Counted from the stretch's first letter, positions 46,401-57,707 are shown. The stretch: 64,000 bases of DNA from Viola odorata (GCA_963691705.1 OY829539.1:49636327-49700326); one strand, 5' to 3'. The notes: generated by a model not told the origin, from the letters alone. Numbers and translations are program-made.

Positions 46401-46900
46401 TGTCGACACTCAAAGGATACCACGAGGCCCTTGGATGGACGGTCGTCGACTTCAAGACACTTGACCCAGCTCTTTGCACTCCTCAACCAGCCATGACCCC
46501 AGCTGTCGTCATGACCACTTTTGAGGCTACAGTAACCCCCGCCTCAACTGCTACTGCTACTTCCTTGACCATCGAGGGCAAAACGCCCAATGATAACCCA
46601 ACTCCGCAACCTGCCCAAGACACGGCTAAGACTAACACTCACCACGATAAGTTGCTCTCTTCTAAAACCTTTGATACTGGACAAAAGGTTTTACTTTATA
46701 ATTCTTGTCTTAGGCTATTTTCCAGAAAGTTGAAGCATAGGAGGACTGGCCCTTACCGTGTCACGAAGTTGTATGATCATGGTGTAGTCGAGATTCAGAG
46801 TATGGACACGGGCCTCATTTCCAAAGTGAGTGACCATAGATTGGAGCTATTCCACGAAGGTTTCCACCCTCTGGTGGCAGACCCACCAGCCTTGCCCTAG
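43430..46900 (+). pseudogene. gag-protease-integrase C-terminus fusion frame with two in-frame stops
   Basis: A single reading frame interrupted only by TGA at 43904-43906 and TAG at 44378-44380. It covers Athila gag (IVWPTVPHDWTLKS, LDWFYDLPPNSINSWAEM), a degenerate zinc-knuckle region right after the second stop (CQINN.TDHPTDAC), and the protease ([12 protein letters not shown], near 45473). The segment before reverse transcriptase (LKSLPSHLKYTYLSEHDTLPVIIS) then runs straight into a Thr/Pro/Ala-rich linker of about 70 residues and the integrase C-terminal GQKVLLYNSCLRLFSRKL region. RT, RNase H and the catalytic integrase are absent, yet the frame stays open. Probably a deletion derivative, mobilised in trans if at all. 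Confidence 0.8.
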
Positions 46901-49830
46901 ACGTCTACCATCGTCCGGGCCTGGACGAAAAAGATGGCCGGTCAAGGAGGCATTTCATCGAGCCTCATTTATTTTATTTTTCGTATCCCTTTCTTTTAAT
47001 AATTAATTATTTCCGTTATTCCTCTCTTTTATTTTATTTTTATTTTTATTTTTATTATTATTTTCTTATGTATTATTTCCTTTATCTCCTTTTAATTTTT
47101 TCCCCCCCTTTATTTTTTTCCCCTCCCCTCCCTCATTCATTTTGAATTTTGAAATTGCAGATGGGAGTCCGCGCCCCACGCGCTCACGTCGCCCAATGGA
47201 GTTGTGCCACGCGTCCCTGAGCGCCACGTGGCGGCGCCCCATCCAGCCATTATCCAGAATCTGCTTCAGCCAATGACGCGTTGCCACGCGTCCCGCAATC
47301 CGCGTCCTCCAGCTAGAAAGCGACACGCGTCCTCTACCTCATCCAACGGAAGCGTCATCCGTAATCCGTGTCACCCAACCAATGCGCGACACGTGTCACG
47401 CAATCCGCTCGTCGAATCCCTCAGCGCCACGTGTCCCGCGTCATCCATCACCCAGCCAACGCGTCTTATCCGCAATCCAACTCGCGTCCAACCAGGGCGT
47501 GCCACGTGTCCCGCAATCCGCCGCGCTCAATCCCGTAGAGCCACGTGTCACCGCGTCATCTGATCCGGAGCAGCCAACCACAACGCGCGACGCGTCCCAC
47601 GTCATCCCCTCGCCACTCACAATGCGCCACGTCATTCACAATCCGCGTTCCACCTCGCCGACCTACCGCGTCGCGCCACGTGGCAAGGACTCCTCCTCTT
47701 CCTTTCTCTCACTTGAGTCATTTTTTTTCTCTATCTTTTTTCTTTTCCTTTCTTTCTTTTTTCTTTTTTTTCCTTTCCTCCCCCACCTCCAACATTCATC
47801 CATGTCCCTTTCACCCTCACTCCATCTTCTTCCCTTGAAACCCTAGCCACACACTTAGTCAAACACCATGTCCCCCAAGAAGCCTACAAAAATTGAAATG
47901 GTAGCCCACAAAATCGGGACCACCAGCCGCCGATTCCGGCCACTTTCACTCCCACTCTCGCCACACCGACCTAGGGCCGAAAAATGAGAAAGCTACCAAC
48001 GCCGGTGAGCCCTCCAACTCCCAGCCGCCGTCCGATGAAGACCTAAAAGTCACCGGATCTAAGCCGGCGACCTCCACCATCACTAGATCCGGCCGGTCGG
48101 TAATGCACCATCGCCCTAGGGCACTCCACAACATTCTCATATCCCCTCCCTTTGAACTCCTTTTATGATCTGAACTCTCTTGTCTGTTTTGTGCATCTCT
48201 CTCGCATTGAGGGCAATGCGAAGTCTAAGTGTGGGGGAGGATTTATGTGTTTGTGTGATATTTTAGTATATATGTTTGGCTGCATGCTTTGTATATATTT
48301 GATTGCTTGCTTTGTGCAAAAATTTAAAATTTTTTCGGATTTTCACTTTAAAGGATTTTGCTAACTTGTTAGCACTGCTCAGTTTTAAAACCCTCGAGTA
48401 TGGACACACACTTCTGACTTGTGCACATGAAATAAACTGCCTTTCATGATGGTTTTTCCCTAGATCTTGCATGCTTTGTCTGCTAGCTCTTATAACCTGC
48501 ATTTTGCACTAAACATCAACAATCGTTTATAGCACCTTGTGAGCATTTGAGCCTAAACAGTTATATTTATCATGTGTGATTCAATGCTTGACTAGACACT
48601 CAACTAGGTTTGCATGAGACCCCTGGGTATGGACACCATCAGTCTTAGGAAAGCAACAAAAAGACAGAAAAAATGAACTTTGCATCTTTGTTTTCGTTTC
48701 TTTTTCTTTCTATCCTTCCTCTCTTTTTCTTCATTTAGCCCTCGACACCCTTTTTCGTTTAGCCCCCGACATCTCATTCCCTTCTCATTTTTCTCTCTTC
48801 TTTATCCACTTGTTCTCACTTTCCTTAATCCCTTTTCCTTGGTAGGTGAGCGGTATTTGTCAGAGGTGGCGGGCTAGATGATCAGCAAAGCCTAAGTGTG
48901 GGGAGACCGACAAGAAGGTGTAGATGCCGAAAAAGGTCTAGGGCAAAATCATCAAGCCCTAGCCGAAGTAAGTTGGCAAAATCCTTGAGCTAACTCAATC
49001 TTCATCAGCTGAAGTTTGTCAAATTCGTTTTCATCTTTGTAAAAAAAAAAAAAAAAAAAAAAATATTCAAAAAATTCAAAACCAGAAACGAAGCAAAGAA
49101 AAGAAAGTCTTATCTGGTTTCAAAAAAAAAACAAATAAGAAGAAAGAAAAACGAAAGAAGGCAAAGGCACGAACAAGAAAAATAAAGTATTGTCAGCATG
49201 GCTCCCAAGAGAAGAACTCCCCCAGATGAAGAATTTCGTCTAGCCCTCGACTGTCTGCCCTTGACGGATACTACCTCACCACTTCATCTCCATCCGGGTT
49301 TTTCGTTCTATTCTCCTTCTCTTTTCCTTCCTCTTTTTGCTCTTTGTATATAATCTATCCTCTTGCTTTTCCTGTTTTCTTTCTTTCTTTCCCTTTTCTC
49401 TCCATATTCTTCATATTCTCTATACACATCTTTCCTTTCAATCCTTTTTTATGGTGCAAAGTTCATTTCTGATTGTTGATTGCCTGAGCATGTGGATTTT
49501 AACTCGGGTTGATGTGCAAACTATGTTGTGTGTCTTGTTAATTTGCATATTTGAGTGATTACACACCGAGCCTACTTGAGTGTGAGTGTAAACACTTACC
49601 CTGGTGAGGATTGCTGATGCCAAGTCTGATGTGGTAAAGTTTCTTCGTTAGGGTCGTTATCCTAATGATTTGATGCAGAGTTATCTAGGCGGAGTATGTC
49701 TTGACATGGTTAGGGCTGATTGTTTGGTTTGTTAATTCTTGTGCTATGGTTGGTTGTGCTTGTCTGTGTCTTGGGGTGTGTTTTCCTTTTTAATTGCTCG
49801 AGGGCGAGCAATGGGCAGTGTGGGGGAATT
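46901..49830 (+). other. Non-coding 3' part of element 2
   Basis: No intact ORF. From about 47200 to 47690 lies a GC-rich block full of CCACGTG and CACGCGTCC words. A short ATG frame at about 47868 (MSPKKPTKIEMVAHK) may be the remnant start of the Athila downstream ORF. Pyrimidine-rich tracts (47690-47780, 48690-48840, 49300-49440), an A-run near 49040 and two extra polypurine-like motifs (48225, 48893) follow. Confidence 0.55.
49815..49830 (+). other. Polypurine tract of element 2
   Basis: GCAGTGTGGGGGAATT directly before the 3' LTR start TGATATGATG. Confidence 0.7.
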
Positions 49831-51434
49831 TGATATGATGCCTTTTTATGCATGTTTTTCCCTCTCTTTTAGGTCTAATTTCACACTTGATACTACTAAT
49901 TTGGTTTGTTTTCCAACCACTTTGTAGATTTGGACTAAAGGAAGAAACTTGCTGAAAAGCGTGCCATTTGGATGCATTTTTGCCGATCTTACATCGTCGA
50001 GCCCTAGATGCATTTTGTCGTCGAGACCTACCATCGGGACCTAGACGAGATCTTATGTCTAGGCCTAGACGAAGCACGTGCGTGTTTCTTTCCGAATGAC
50101 GCTTGACCGAAGATGCTAAAAAGATTCTAGCGGGATTCCATGTGCAAATCATCCAGCTCATCAGAGAATATTCCTCTATACCATTTTGTCCCCTAGTGGG
50201 GTTGTTAGGCTATATATAGAACCTTAACTTTAGGTTAAAGAGAGGTTACTCCTTAGGATATTTTTCATCTTTTTAGGGTTTTCAATCATTGTAGCCACCT
50301 CTCTAACATTGGGATTTGTTCTTCCTTTATTTTTCCAGAAATTGGAGCCCCAAGCTCCAATTAGTTTTTAATCCAGATTTTCATTTTCGTCTGCACCTCT
50401 TCTCTGTTTATGTTGCTTTCTCCATCTATCTTGTGCATGATTTCCAACATGAGTGGCTAAATCTCTTAGTCTTGGCAGGGGTGTTTTAAGGATTGCAAGA
50501 GGATAGTTGGGAGGTCAAAGTGTTCTTAAAACGTGTTCATTGTTGTATCCGCTTTCTTGCCATTTTATTGTCATTTCGTGTGAGATTTGTTGGTAGTTTG
50601 ATCACCTATTTGCATGTTTCTCATGAATATTGTCATTTCCATGGTAATAACTAACGTGAGGCCATGGAATAGAGTAGGCACCTGGTCCAGAGTCACCATG
50701 TCGTTTGGTCCAATCTGGCTAGGGCAAGAAACCGGTTAGGGCAGACTTCTCAGTGTCTAGCCCTAGACGTGTCTTCTCTCCACTTCACGGGCCTGTGTGT
50801 ATGACCCATAAGCGTACCTTGGGCACAGTGTCATGGCCACTCCCATAAGCGTACCTTGGGAGTGACTTCTCTTAAGAAGAGAAGTAGGGAATCCACGTGA
50901 AAACAGGATTCCTATAGCACGTCTATGGCGTGAACGCAGTCTATCCTTGCACCGATGACCGGCTAGACCTCGACGCAATCCGCCGTCTACCCCTGCTAAG
51001 ATTTCTCCTTTTATCTGATCTATTATCTTTACTTACTTTGTTATTATCTTTATTACACCTGTTAGTCTTAACCATTTCTATTGATATTCTCTTGCTTCAT
51101 TTTCGTTCCCTTTTTATTTAATTATTTCGTTTGCCCTTTATTACTATTATTTGCATTTTGATTATCTGTCCCAACATCAACTGCCATCGTTGGTTAGATT
51201 CGTCTACACCAACCAACCCCCCCTGTGTTACTTTTATGTCTGCTGCATTTTCATCTTCGTCATACATCTAGGGCAATTAAATCTAGTCCTTCATTTTCCC
51301 TGTGGTTCGACCCTGACTTGCCGCTATATACATTAATTTGTGCATCTAGCTTATCAGGATTATTTATATTACTTTTGACGCGCGTTTCGACGATTATTTA
51401 TATTACTTTTGACGCGCGTTTCGACGGCGCGTCA
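49831..51434 (+). repeat. 3' LTR of element 2
   Basis: 1604 bp, starts TGATATGATG, ends GGCGCGTCA. Near its end a 34 bp segment is duplicated in tandem (51359-51392, 51393-51426), which the 5' LTR does not have. Confidence 0.85.
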
Positions 51435-51982
51435 ATATACCATCTCATACGATCAGTTTTCGCAACTAGAAGGGAAGTTTTCCACAGGAAAGTTAACATT
51501 CTTAAAAGTGACATCTTAACTTAGATGCACCGCACCACGAGTTACAGTGACAAATCTTAACGAAAACAATAACGTGTTACTTAATGAGCAGTTCGTAAGT
51601 AAGCTTTACGGCGCCGGAAGTTAATTTTTATGGCGCCTCTAGCTTCAATTTAATAGAAAAGCACAAATGCGCATGCCTAACGAACAAACACTGTGAGCAT
51701 GTTTGAAGAGATTGCTGATATGTTTAGTGACGCATATATAGTAATAAGCACAGAAAGAGCTGAGCTCAGTTATTTATAAAACACTGTTGATGTAAATGGT
51801 GATTCGAATCTTTAAATCACATTCTTGTATCCAAGTTTTTACATTCAGTATCACCCCTCAGCTATCTTAGACAGCACAGGGTTACAATCGCGTTCCTTGA
51901 CACTACTTCATGGAACTAATACAACAACAACCACCACAGCCACTGGAAGATTTGACCGTGGCAAGTATATTTAACAAAAAGT
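51435..51982. other. Intergenic DNA between element 2 and GALT29A-like gene
   Basis: No coding sequence recognised. The last 150 bp are probably the 3' untranslated region of the minus-strand gene ending at 51983. Confidence 0.5.
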
Positions 51983-53266
51983 TCACTGATAAATTGTCAC
52001 TGGAGGGAACTTGAATGTTTCCGAAATGAATGGTATTCCCTGTGGATTGTTCACCAAGTCATGATAGAAATCGTACTCTGCGTCGTAGTCATGGAGCGAA
52101 AGCTCGGCCTTTTGGTTTGTATGATAGTGATGCTTAGCCGAGGCTGATTTTCCAAACCCGAATACACTAACTCTGTCACAAATCCCCGCAGCTAGTAACA
52201 CAGCTTGAAAACCAGAAGAGTAATGGAACAGAGAGCCATCATGTGTAGAACCCCATGCCTCCAATGGCTTCCCTGTCTCCTTGACAAACCGCTTCAACGA
52301 GTAATACTTCACAATCCTCGAACACAGCACATCAAACCGTGCATCGGTGACAATCAAAGGCGCTTTGTGAGACAAATTGCAAACAGTATAGTCCACGAAA
52401 TGCACCGGCTGACAGACATACATAACCATTGGGACATTTTCCCCATACGGATGACAAGCGCAACCTTGCCTCCTACCACAAAGATGCAATATATTACTAT
52501 TTACAAAAGAAATGTTAGTCTTATACCCAACATTTCCCTCAAACCTCTCTATCCTGGCATTGTTCAATCGAATCACCACCTCGTGCCCATCGATCATATT
52601 CCCATTTTCTTTCTGCAACAAAATCCCACTATTCCCCACAACCGCGCAAGAACCATACCGCGTTCCAGAACCCATCAATCCATTGTGCTTCTCAATTGGA
52701 TTCTTCACAAGCTTCACTAGCTCATTCATTATATCAACCTGATACCTCCTATTCCTAGCCCAATCATGCAAAACCCTCCTAAAATCTAGCCAATGCCGAT
52801 AAAACTGAGGGGACCTAAGCATAACCGGAATACCCCTAGACGAAGTAGCCCTAATATCATGATTATTGAACTTTCTCCAAGAAGCAAAAGCCCTATGCCT
52901 TCCACGACTAGCAAACTTACCTTCCAACAACTGTTCAATTTCATTCTTGGTCTCAGCCTCACCTATATCAATAGCGGCATACTTGAGCAAGGTAGCATTA
53001 AAAGCAGGGTGCGGCGGCGGAAGTAACACTAGATTGGTCGTTGTTTCAAGCTCAAAGGAGCTGAAACTGCCGCGGCGGGTTAGGACCCGGCAGCTGAGGG
53101 CAATAGCAAAGGCAAAGAGCAGGAGAATGCTAAAGAGAGGGCGGACTGACCTCTTCATTGGCGCAGCAGCTAGAGATGGAAATGCCCACCAAATAAAAGT
53201 TGTAGTAGGGTTCTTGGAGCTATGTGGATCAGATCCATCTTTACTCTCAAGAACCACCTTGCGCAT
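51983..53266 (-). CDS. GALT29A: GT29 (sialyltransferase-like) Golgi glycosyltransferase, GALT29A-like
   Basis: Single-exon ORF of 427 codons from 53266; an in-frame ATG at 53158 gives 391 aa beginning [10 protein letters not shown], the start I remember for Arabidopsis GALT29A (398 aa), so the shorter form is more likely. Residues 6-25 of that form are the type II signal anchor. Sialyltransferase-family motifs are present: L ([12 protein letters not shown]...[10 protein letters not shown], about 169-203), S ([16 protein letters not shown]...VSVFGFG, about 308-336), III (KHHYHTN) and VS ([14 protein letters not shown]). Plants lack sialic acid; the Arabidopsis enzyme is a beta-1,6-galactosyltransferase acting on arabinogalactan-protein glycans in the Golgi. 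The gene runs toward element 2. Confidence 0.93.
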   Translation of the reverse strand: MRKVVLESKDGSDPHSSKNPTTTFIWWAFPSLAAAPMKRSVRPLFSILLLFAFAIALSCRVLTRRGSFSSFELETTTNLVLLPPPHPAFNATLLKYAAIDIGEAETKNEIEQLLEGKFASRGRHRAFASWRKFNNHDIRATSSRGIPVMLRSPQFYRHWLDFRRVLHDWARNRRYQVDIMNELVKLVKNPIEKHNGLMGSGTRYGSCAVVGNSGILLQKENGNMIDGHEVVIRLNNARIERFEGNVGYKTNISFVNSNILHLCGRRQGCACHPYGENVPMVMYVCQPVHFVDYTVCNLSHKAPLIVTDARFDVLCSRIVKYYSLKRFVKETGKPLEAWGSTHDGSLFHYSSGFQAVLLAAGICDRVSVFGFGKSASAKHHYHTNQKAELSLHDYDAEYDFYHDLVNNPQGIPFISETFKFPPVTIYQ

Positions 53267-54157
53267 CCAAGAAAGCAGGAAAATGGGAGATGGATGAATG
53301 GAAGGGAAGGGAAGTGTCTAAGGTTTTATAGTCATGGTAGAAGTGAGAAATTTGTGCAGGAGTGAATCCAATCAAAGCAAGAAGAGAAGGAAAAAGGAAC
53401 AAGAACGGAGGAATCGCAAGATTTGGTACAAGAAAGTGAGATTGGAGATATGGGAATGGAAATGGGAAGTGGGGTATGGGCTTTTGTTGAGGAATGAGAA
53501 ATTAATGTTGGGTTTTGATTAGGAAGAAGAATGGGAGAGGAGAGTGTGGGGTAGAGAGAGAAGCAGGTAGGGACTGGGGAAATGATTTGGATTGTAAATT
53601 TGTAATGCAACCATTTAAGACCTGCACCATGAGTTTTTCATTCATTCTCGCTTGAAGGTTTTTCTTTTTCTTTTTCTTTTTTTAGGCTGAGTTGAGCCTC
53701 CAAGGAGAGATTTTAATGTTATTAGTAATTAGCCGGCAGTAAACAATCGATGAGTTATATAACTATTGTGCAGTTTTGTTAAAGAAATTTAATTAAAAAA
53801 ATGCAAATGAAACTCTAATGTTATGGACAATCAATAAATTATATGTTGATGGCTGATTGTGTATTATTTATTAATGAGTTTTAATTTTTTTTTAAATTGA
53901 AAAAAAAATGCAAATCTCAATTTTTTGAGGGTTATTTTCTTTACGATTATTGATTAGACTATTTAATGGGCAATGATGTGGAGGTGAGATCTAACGGTGG
54001 TTTGAAATTAAATTAGGGATTTCAATGATTCTTTTGGAGATAGACTGTATAATTCACTGATATAGGATTCTTTTGGAGATCTAATAGTATTATAAATTAA
54101 CAAATTGTTATTATTTTCTTACTTTTATTTTATTAAATAAATATTATGTAAAATTAA
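53267..54157. other. Upstream region of the GALT29A-like gene and AT-rich DNA
   Basis: The first 300 bp are leader and promoter of the minus-strand gene; open frames there are GA-rich chance frames. The remainder is AT-rich without features, ending at the TAA duplication of the next transposon. Confidence 0.5.
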
Positions 54158-54476
54158 GGCCCCGTTTACTTCGCAGAATTCTCCCGAAAATTCTCCATTT
54201 TTCTGAAAATTGATGTGAAAAATGGAAATCGTGTTTACTTGGCCGTTTTTTCAGTTTGAAAACGAAAACGAAAATACTCTATTTGAAAAATGATAGAACA
54301 AATTTTGAAAACGCCTGAAAGTTGTTCTCTATTTTTCTAAATTTTTTTGCCTTCACTTTCTCAAACTGAAAACACGCGTTTTCAGTTTGAGTGATTAATG
54401 AATCTTTTTAAAACCCAATTTTGCCCTCATCCCCTCACGCGGCGTTCCTTCTTCTTCTCCATCGCAACACGGTCTC

Positions 54477-54743
54477 GTGCTAGCAGTTGCCACCTCCGCC
54501 CTCCACCCTCCATCCAGTCCTCCGCCCTTCGCGTCCCTCTCTCCGCCTAATCCCGCCTCCCCCTCTGCCGCAACTCTGAGCTCCGACGACGTGGCGAAAT
54601 CGCTTGTAGGCACCGCTGTTTACACAGTCAGCAACTCTAACAACGAGTTCATCCTCATCTCCGATCCTGATAGAACCAAGTCCATTGCAAGAAGAACAAA
54701 ATCAGCCATAGGAGCTTCTGCAACCAAAAGTCGAACAAGTTGA
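54477..54743 (+). pseudogene. TIC22-like gene fragment captured in the Harbinger-type element
   Basis: The frame reads a Pro/Ser-rich stretch then LSSDDVAKSLVGTAVYTVSN followed by SNNEFILISDP, which matches the conserved part of TIC22-like proteins (intermembrane-space part of the chloroplast import machinery). After ...DRTKSI the homology stops and unrelated residues follow to 54743. Only about 60 codons of the gene are present and no splice sites are obvious. The ORF has no clear ATG (it begins with a non-ATG codon). Confidence 0.6.
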
Positions 54744-54748
54744 ACAAG

Positions 54749-54790
54749 AGGAGGAGGAGGAGGAGGAGGAGGAGGAGGAGGAGGAGGAAG
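54749..54790. repeat. GAG trinucleotide microsatellite
   Basis: At least twelve uninterrupted GAG units directly after the TIC22-like fragment. Confidence 0.9.
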
Positions 54791-55212
54791 ATGAACGGAG
54801 GCATAGGAGAAAGAAGATGAACAGTAACTTATACCAAATTAATTATAATGGCACAATGGTAAATTTAGAACAAATAATTTTTTATGTCCATTTTCTACTT
54901 AATTCAATTGCTTGCATTTTAGAACAAATTGATGATCAATCTGTTGTGAAATATTTAGTCTTTAATCTCTAGATTAATTACATGCTTTCAATTTCGTAAA
55001 TTGATTAATGGTTTGCTCCAATTTCATGTTTTGAATTAATTTGTCAAATTACTGTATTTTTGAAATTAAATCTTGTGTGTTGAGTAATCAGATTTTTGGT
55101 TCGAACGGGTGGATCGACATTAATTTTACGAATATTTTGGTTGTCTCGGAATTTTGATAAACCAAAATTGACCGGACCTTGGTCGCCGGTGGCTCCGGCG
55201 ACCCAAGGTCAG

Positions 55213-55302
55213 GGATGAGCAAAGCTGGTGGGCCTTTCGGGCCGAGGAAAGAAAGAAGGATGAGCAAAGGTGGTGGGCCTTTCGGGCCGAGGAAAGAAAG
55301 AA
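55213..55302. repeat. 45 bp tandem duplication
   Basis: Two units starting GGATGAGCAAAG at 55213 and 55258, differing at one base. A near-perfect hairpin (CCTTGGTCGCCGG...CCGGCGACCCAAGG) lies just before, at about 55176-55207. Confidence 0.8.
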
Positions 55303-56007
55303 GGAAAAGGAAAAGATTTATTTAAAGCTAGATTTCCAATCTAGTTAATCATAATGATATATTAGAATATATTTACATAATAATAATAATAATTATGTAA
55401 TGAACAATAATAAATTAGAATAATCATAATAATAAATTACAATAATAATAACAATAATATTTCCAATCTTAATAATCATAATAATAAATTATAGGCTCAT
55501 CATAATAATCATTAGAATATCATCTGCTTTTATATTTACATATTGAACAATAAGACTATTTTATACGTTTTTTATTTTCATGTAGAAACATGAATTACTA
55601 TATTTATATGTAATGGAATATTAGTAGATTAATGATCAATTTTAGATTTTTCAATTATAATAAGTGTCAATTTTTTCCTACAAATATATTTATTAGTTTG
55701 TTAATCTTTGCAAATAGAAGGAAATAATAACATGATTTTTTTAATGAGAAAATTCAAGTTGTTGGAACAAAATTGTTTTTGGTTTTGCAATAATTTGGAA
55801 AAGTGACAAAGTAAACAGGTTTTTCAGTTTTCAGATCAGGAAAAGTGACGAAGTAAACAGGTTTTCCAGTTTTTCAAATCAGAAAAGTGACGAAGTAAAC
55901 GCGATTTCCAGTTTGAAAATTCTATTTACAAATTTTAGAAAAACAGCAAATTTTAGAAAAACAGCAAATTTTTAAACTGAAAATTCTGCGAAGTAAACGG
56001 GAACTAA

Positions 56008-57161
56008 CTCTATTTCTCGTTTTTAATGTTTTGAAATTGTCGTCAATACTCAATTTAAAACAGAAAATTAATTTTATTCGAGTATCATTGTTTAAGATTG
56101 TTTATTTTAGCTTGTTATAGTAATAATAATTCATTATTTCACTTTTATCCTTCTGAAGTAAGACCACGTATTTAATAAAGAAGTAAATTATTTTAAGCTA
56201 AAATATTTTATCTTATCATATATTTCATGTTTGTATTGGTGTCTTAATCTTTTTTGTAAAGGAAAAACGTTCCATCAATATGAGTTTAATTGTAAGACTA
56301 GTCGTCGGGCAAAAGATGAAATATTGGGATCTTTTAAAAAAAATTATTAATTCAATCCTTAAAAAGTAAATAAACCGCGTTTACCGATAATAAAACCAGA
56401 TTATAAAAGCTTTATGATAGAGTTGAATGAACTTTACCTGAAATTGGGTTTTCCCACACAAATGGGGAGATAATAAATATAACATTAATGGATAATTGTT
56501 CATAATAGAAAATTAAAAAAATTGTATCAGTAACGGATGATGTTATATACCTTTTCCGTTTTCGATTAATTGACACTTTCCTATAAATTTTTATTATTTT
56601 ATTTTTTTCGGAGCATATATTTTATGAAAATGACAAATTAATTCTTCAGCATCAATTCAATTTAATGATGGTATGGTAATTTGAATAAAAATTAAAAAAA
56701 AAACCATCATTTTAAATTTTACTATTATTTTGAAAAGATAATTATTAAAGAACGAAGTGAGTAGAATGAAATCAACAATAAACTTTGGAGGACACGTGTT
56801 ATTTTTGTTATAAAAATACTATTTAACATCGAAATTGTAGTTGCATGGCATGTAGAGTGGAGCAACGTGTAAATCAAATCAACCAGTCACTTGTTCGTGT
56901 CTATGAAATAGATCAATTACTCCACATTTTCGATTTAAAATATTAGTTTTATTTATCAATCACCCTACAAACTAATCTATTATTATGTTAAATTTAAATT
57001 AAAACAGCAACTAAAAAGGAGGAAATTGTTTTTAATAAAGCAAATTAAAATTAAATTATCAATTAAATGTACAAACATCCAGCTAATCATAGCCATTAAC
57101 AACCCCCCACCCGCCGCCGGCGACCCGATATCGTACACTTTAATTTGTGGATGACAAGTTT
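56008..57161. other. AT-rich intergenic DNA
   Basis: No gene recognised. The right end holds the 3' flank of the A20/AN1 gene. Confidence 0.5.
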
Positions 57162-57707
57162 TCAGATCTTGTTCTGGAGCTTCTCTCCCTTCACCACCGG
57201 GTTGGATTTTGCAATCTGCTGTTTCCCCAAGCTCTTGAAATCAAACACGCAATCGTGCTGCTCCGGGTACCTGTGGGTCCCGCAGAACACCATCCCACAC
57301 CTGCACTTGAACCCCGTGAGCCCCACGCGCTTCCTGCACGTCAAGCACCTGTTCGGCGGTTGCTGCTGCCGCCCCGCCTCCTTGTCTTCCTCTTCATGAG
57401 CCGCAACCGCGCGATCCACGGCGGTTTCGGAAACATCATCGTCGTCCGAGACGGCGGCTGCGGCTGCGGCTGGAGAAGGAAAAGAAGCGGAAGGAGCTGC
57501 AGGGAGCTCCGATGATGGTGATGAGAAGGACGGGGATGACGCAGATAGTGTTTGGCTGAAAGCGAGTTTTGCGTTGGAGGATTGCTGTTCTTTGAGCTGG
57601 AGATGTCGGTAACATTTAGAGCAGAGATTTTGGGTGGCTGGGCTGCCGAAAAAGCCACAGTTGTTGACGCAGAGGCGCGGTGCTTGGCATCTGTGCTCTT
57701 CCGCCAT
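57162..57707 (-). CDS. A20/AN1 zinc-finger stress-associated protein (SAP)
   Basis: Intronless coding region of 181 codons starting MAEEHRCQAPRLC at 57707; the frame is open upstream to 57740, but family members start at this Met. The A20 finger (CVNNCGFFGSPATQNLCSKC) is near residues 13-32. A Ser/Ala/Pro-rich linker follows, then the AN1 finger (CLTCRKRVGLTGFKCRCGMV, then CGTHRYPEQHDC) near 120-157. Plant SAPs act in abiotic-stress tolerance, some with E3 ligase or ubiquitin-binding activity. A TATCAG acceptor just above the ATG (about 57729) suggests the usual 5' leader intron. The gene next door matches At2g27590, whose neighbour At2g27580 is SAP3, so SAP3 is the likely orthologue. Confidence 0.92.
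   Translation of the reverse strand: MAEEHRCQAPRLCVNNCGFFGSPATQNLCSKCYRHLQLKEQQSSNAKLAFSQTLSASSPSFSSPSSELPAAPSASFPSPAAAAAAVSDDDDVSETAVDRAVAAHEEEDKEAGRQQQPPNRCLTCRKRVGLTGFKCRCGMVFCGTHRYPEQHDCVFDFKSLGKQQIAKSNPVVKGEKLQNKI

Larger units (their letters stand above)
41816..51434 (+). mobile_element. Athila-like retrotransposon 2, internally deleted, non-autonomous
   Basis: Direct repeats 41816-43370 and 49831-51434 are its LTRs, about 98-99% alike by eye, differing mainly by C/T or G/A changes. The primer site after the 5' LTR (TTTTGGCACCGTTGCCGGGG at 43373-43392) matches tRNA-Asp with one change. The polypurine tract GTGTGGGGGAATT lies before the 3' LTR, so it runs plus. Inside is one long frame for gag, protease and an integrase C-terminus only; reverse transcriptase, RNase H and the integrase core are gone. 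The rest is non-coding (46901-49830). The 5' LTR lacks its first ~20 bases and I see no clear target duplication. Older than element 1. Confidence 0.85.
54158..56004. mobile_element. PIF/Harbinger-type non-autonomous element with captured gene fragment
   Basis: Terminal inverted repeats: CCCGTTTACTTCGCAGAATT at the left and its inverse at the right, each with 2-3 different outermost bases. TAA flanks both sides (54155-54157, 56005-56007), the 3 bp duplication of PIF/Harbinger transposons. The 1847 bp interior has no transposase. It contains a TIC22-like coding fragment (54477-54743), a GAG microsatellite, a 45 bp tandem repeat and subterminal GAAAAGTGACGAAGTAAAC repeats near the right end. 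Confidence 0.75.

Noticed and set aside
52205..52720. Plus-strand 171-codon frame
   Set aside because: Shadow of the GALT29A-like coding sequence on the other strand.
57147..57515. Plus-strand frames opposite the SAP gene
   Set aside because: Shadows of the A20/AN1 gene; the minus strand encodes recognisable zinc fingers.
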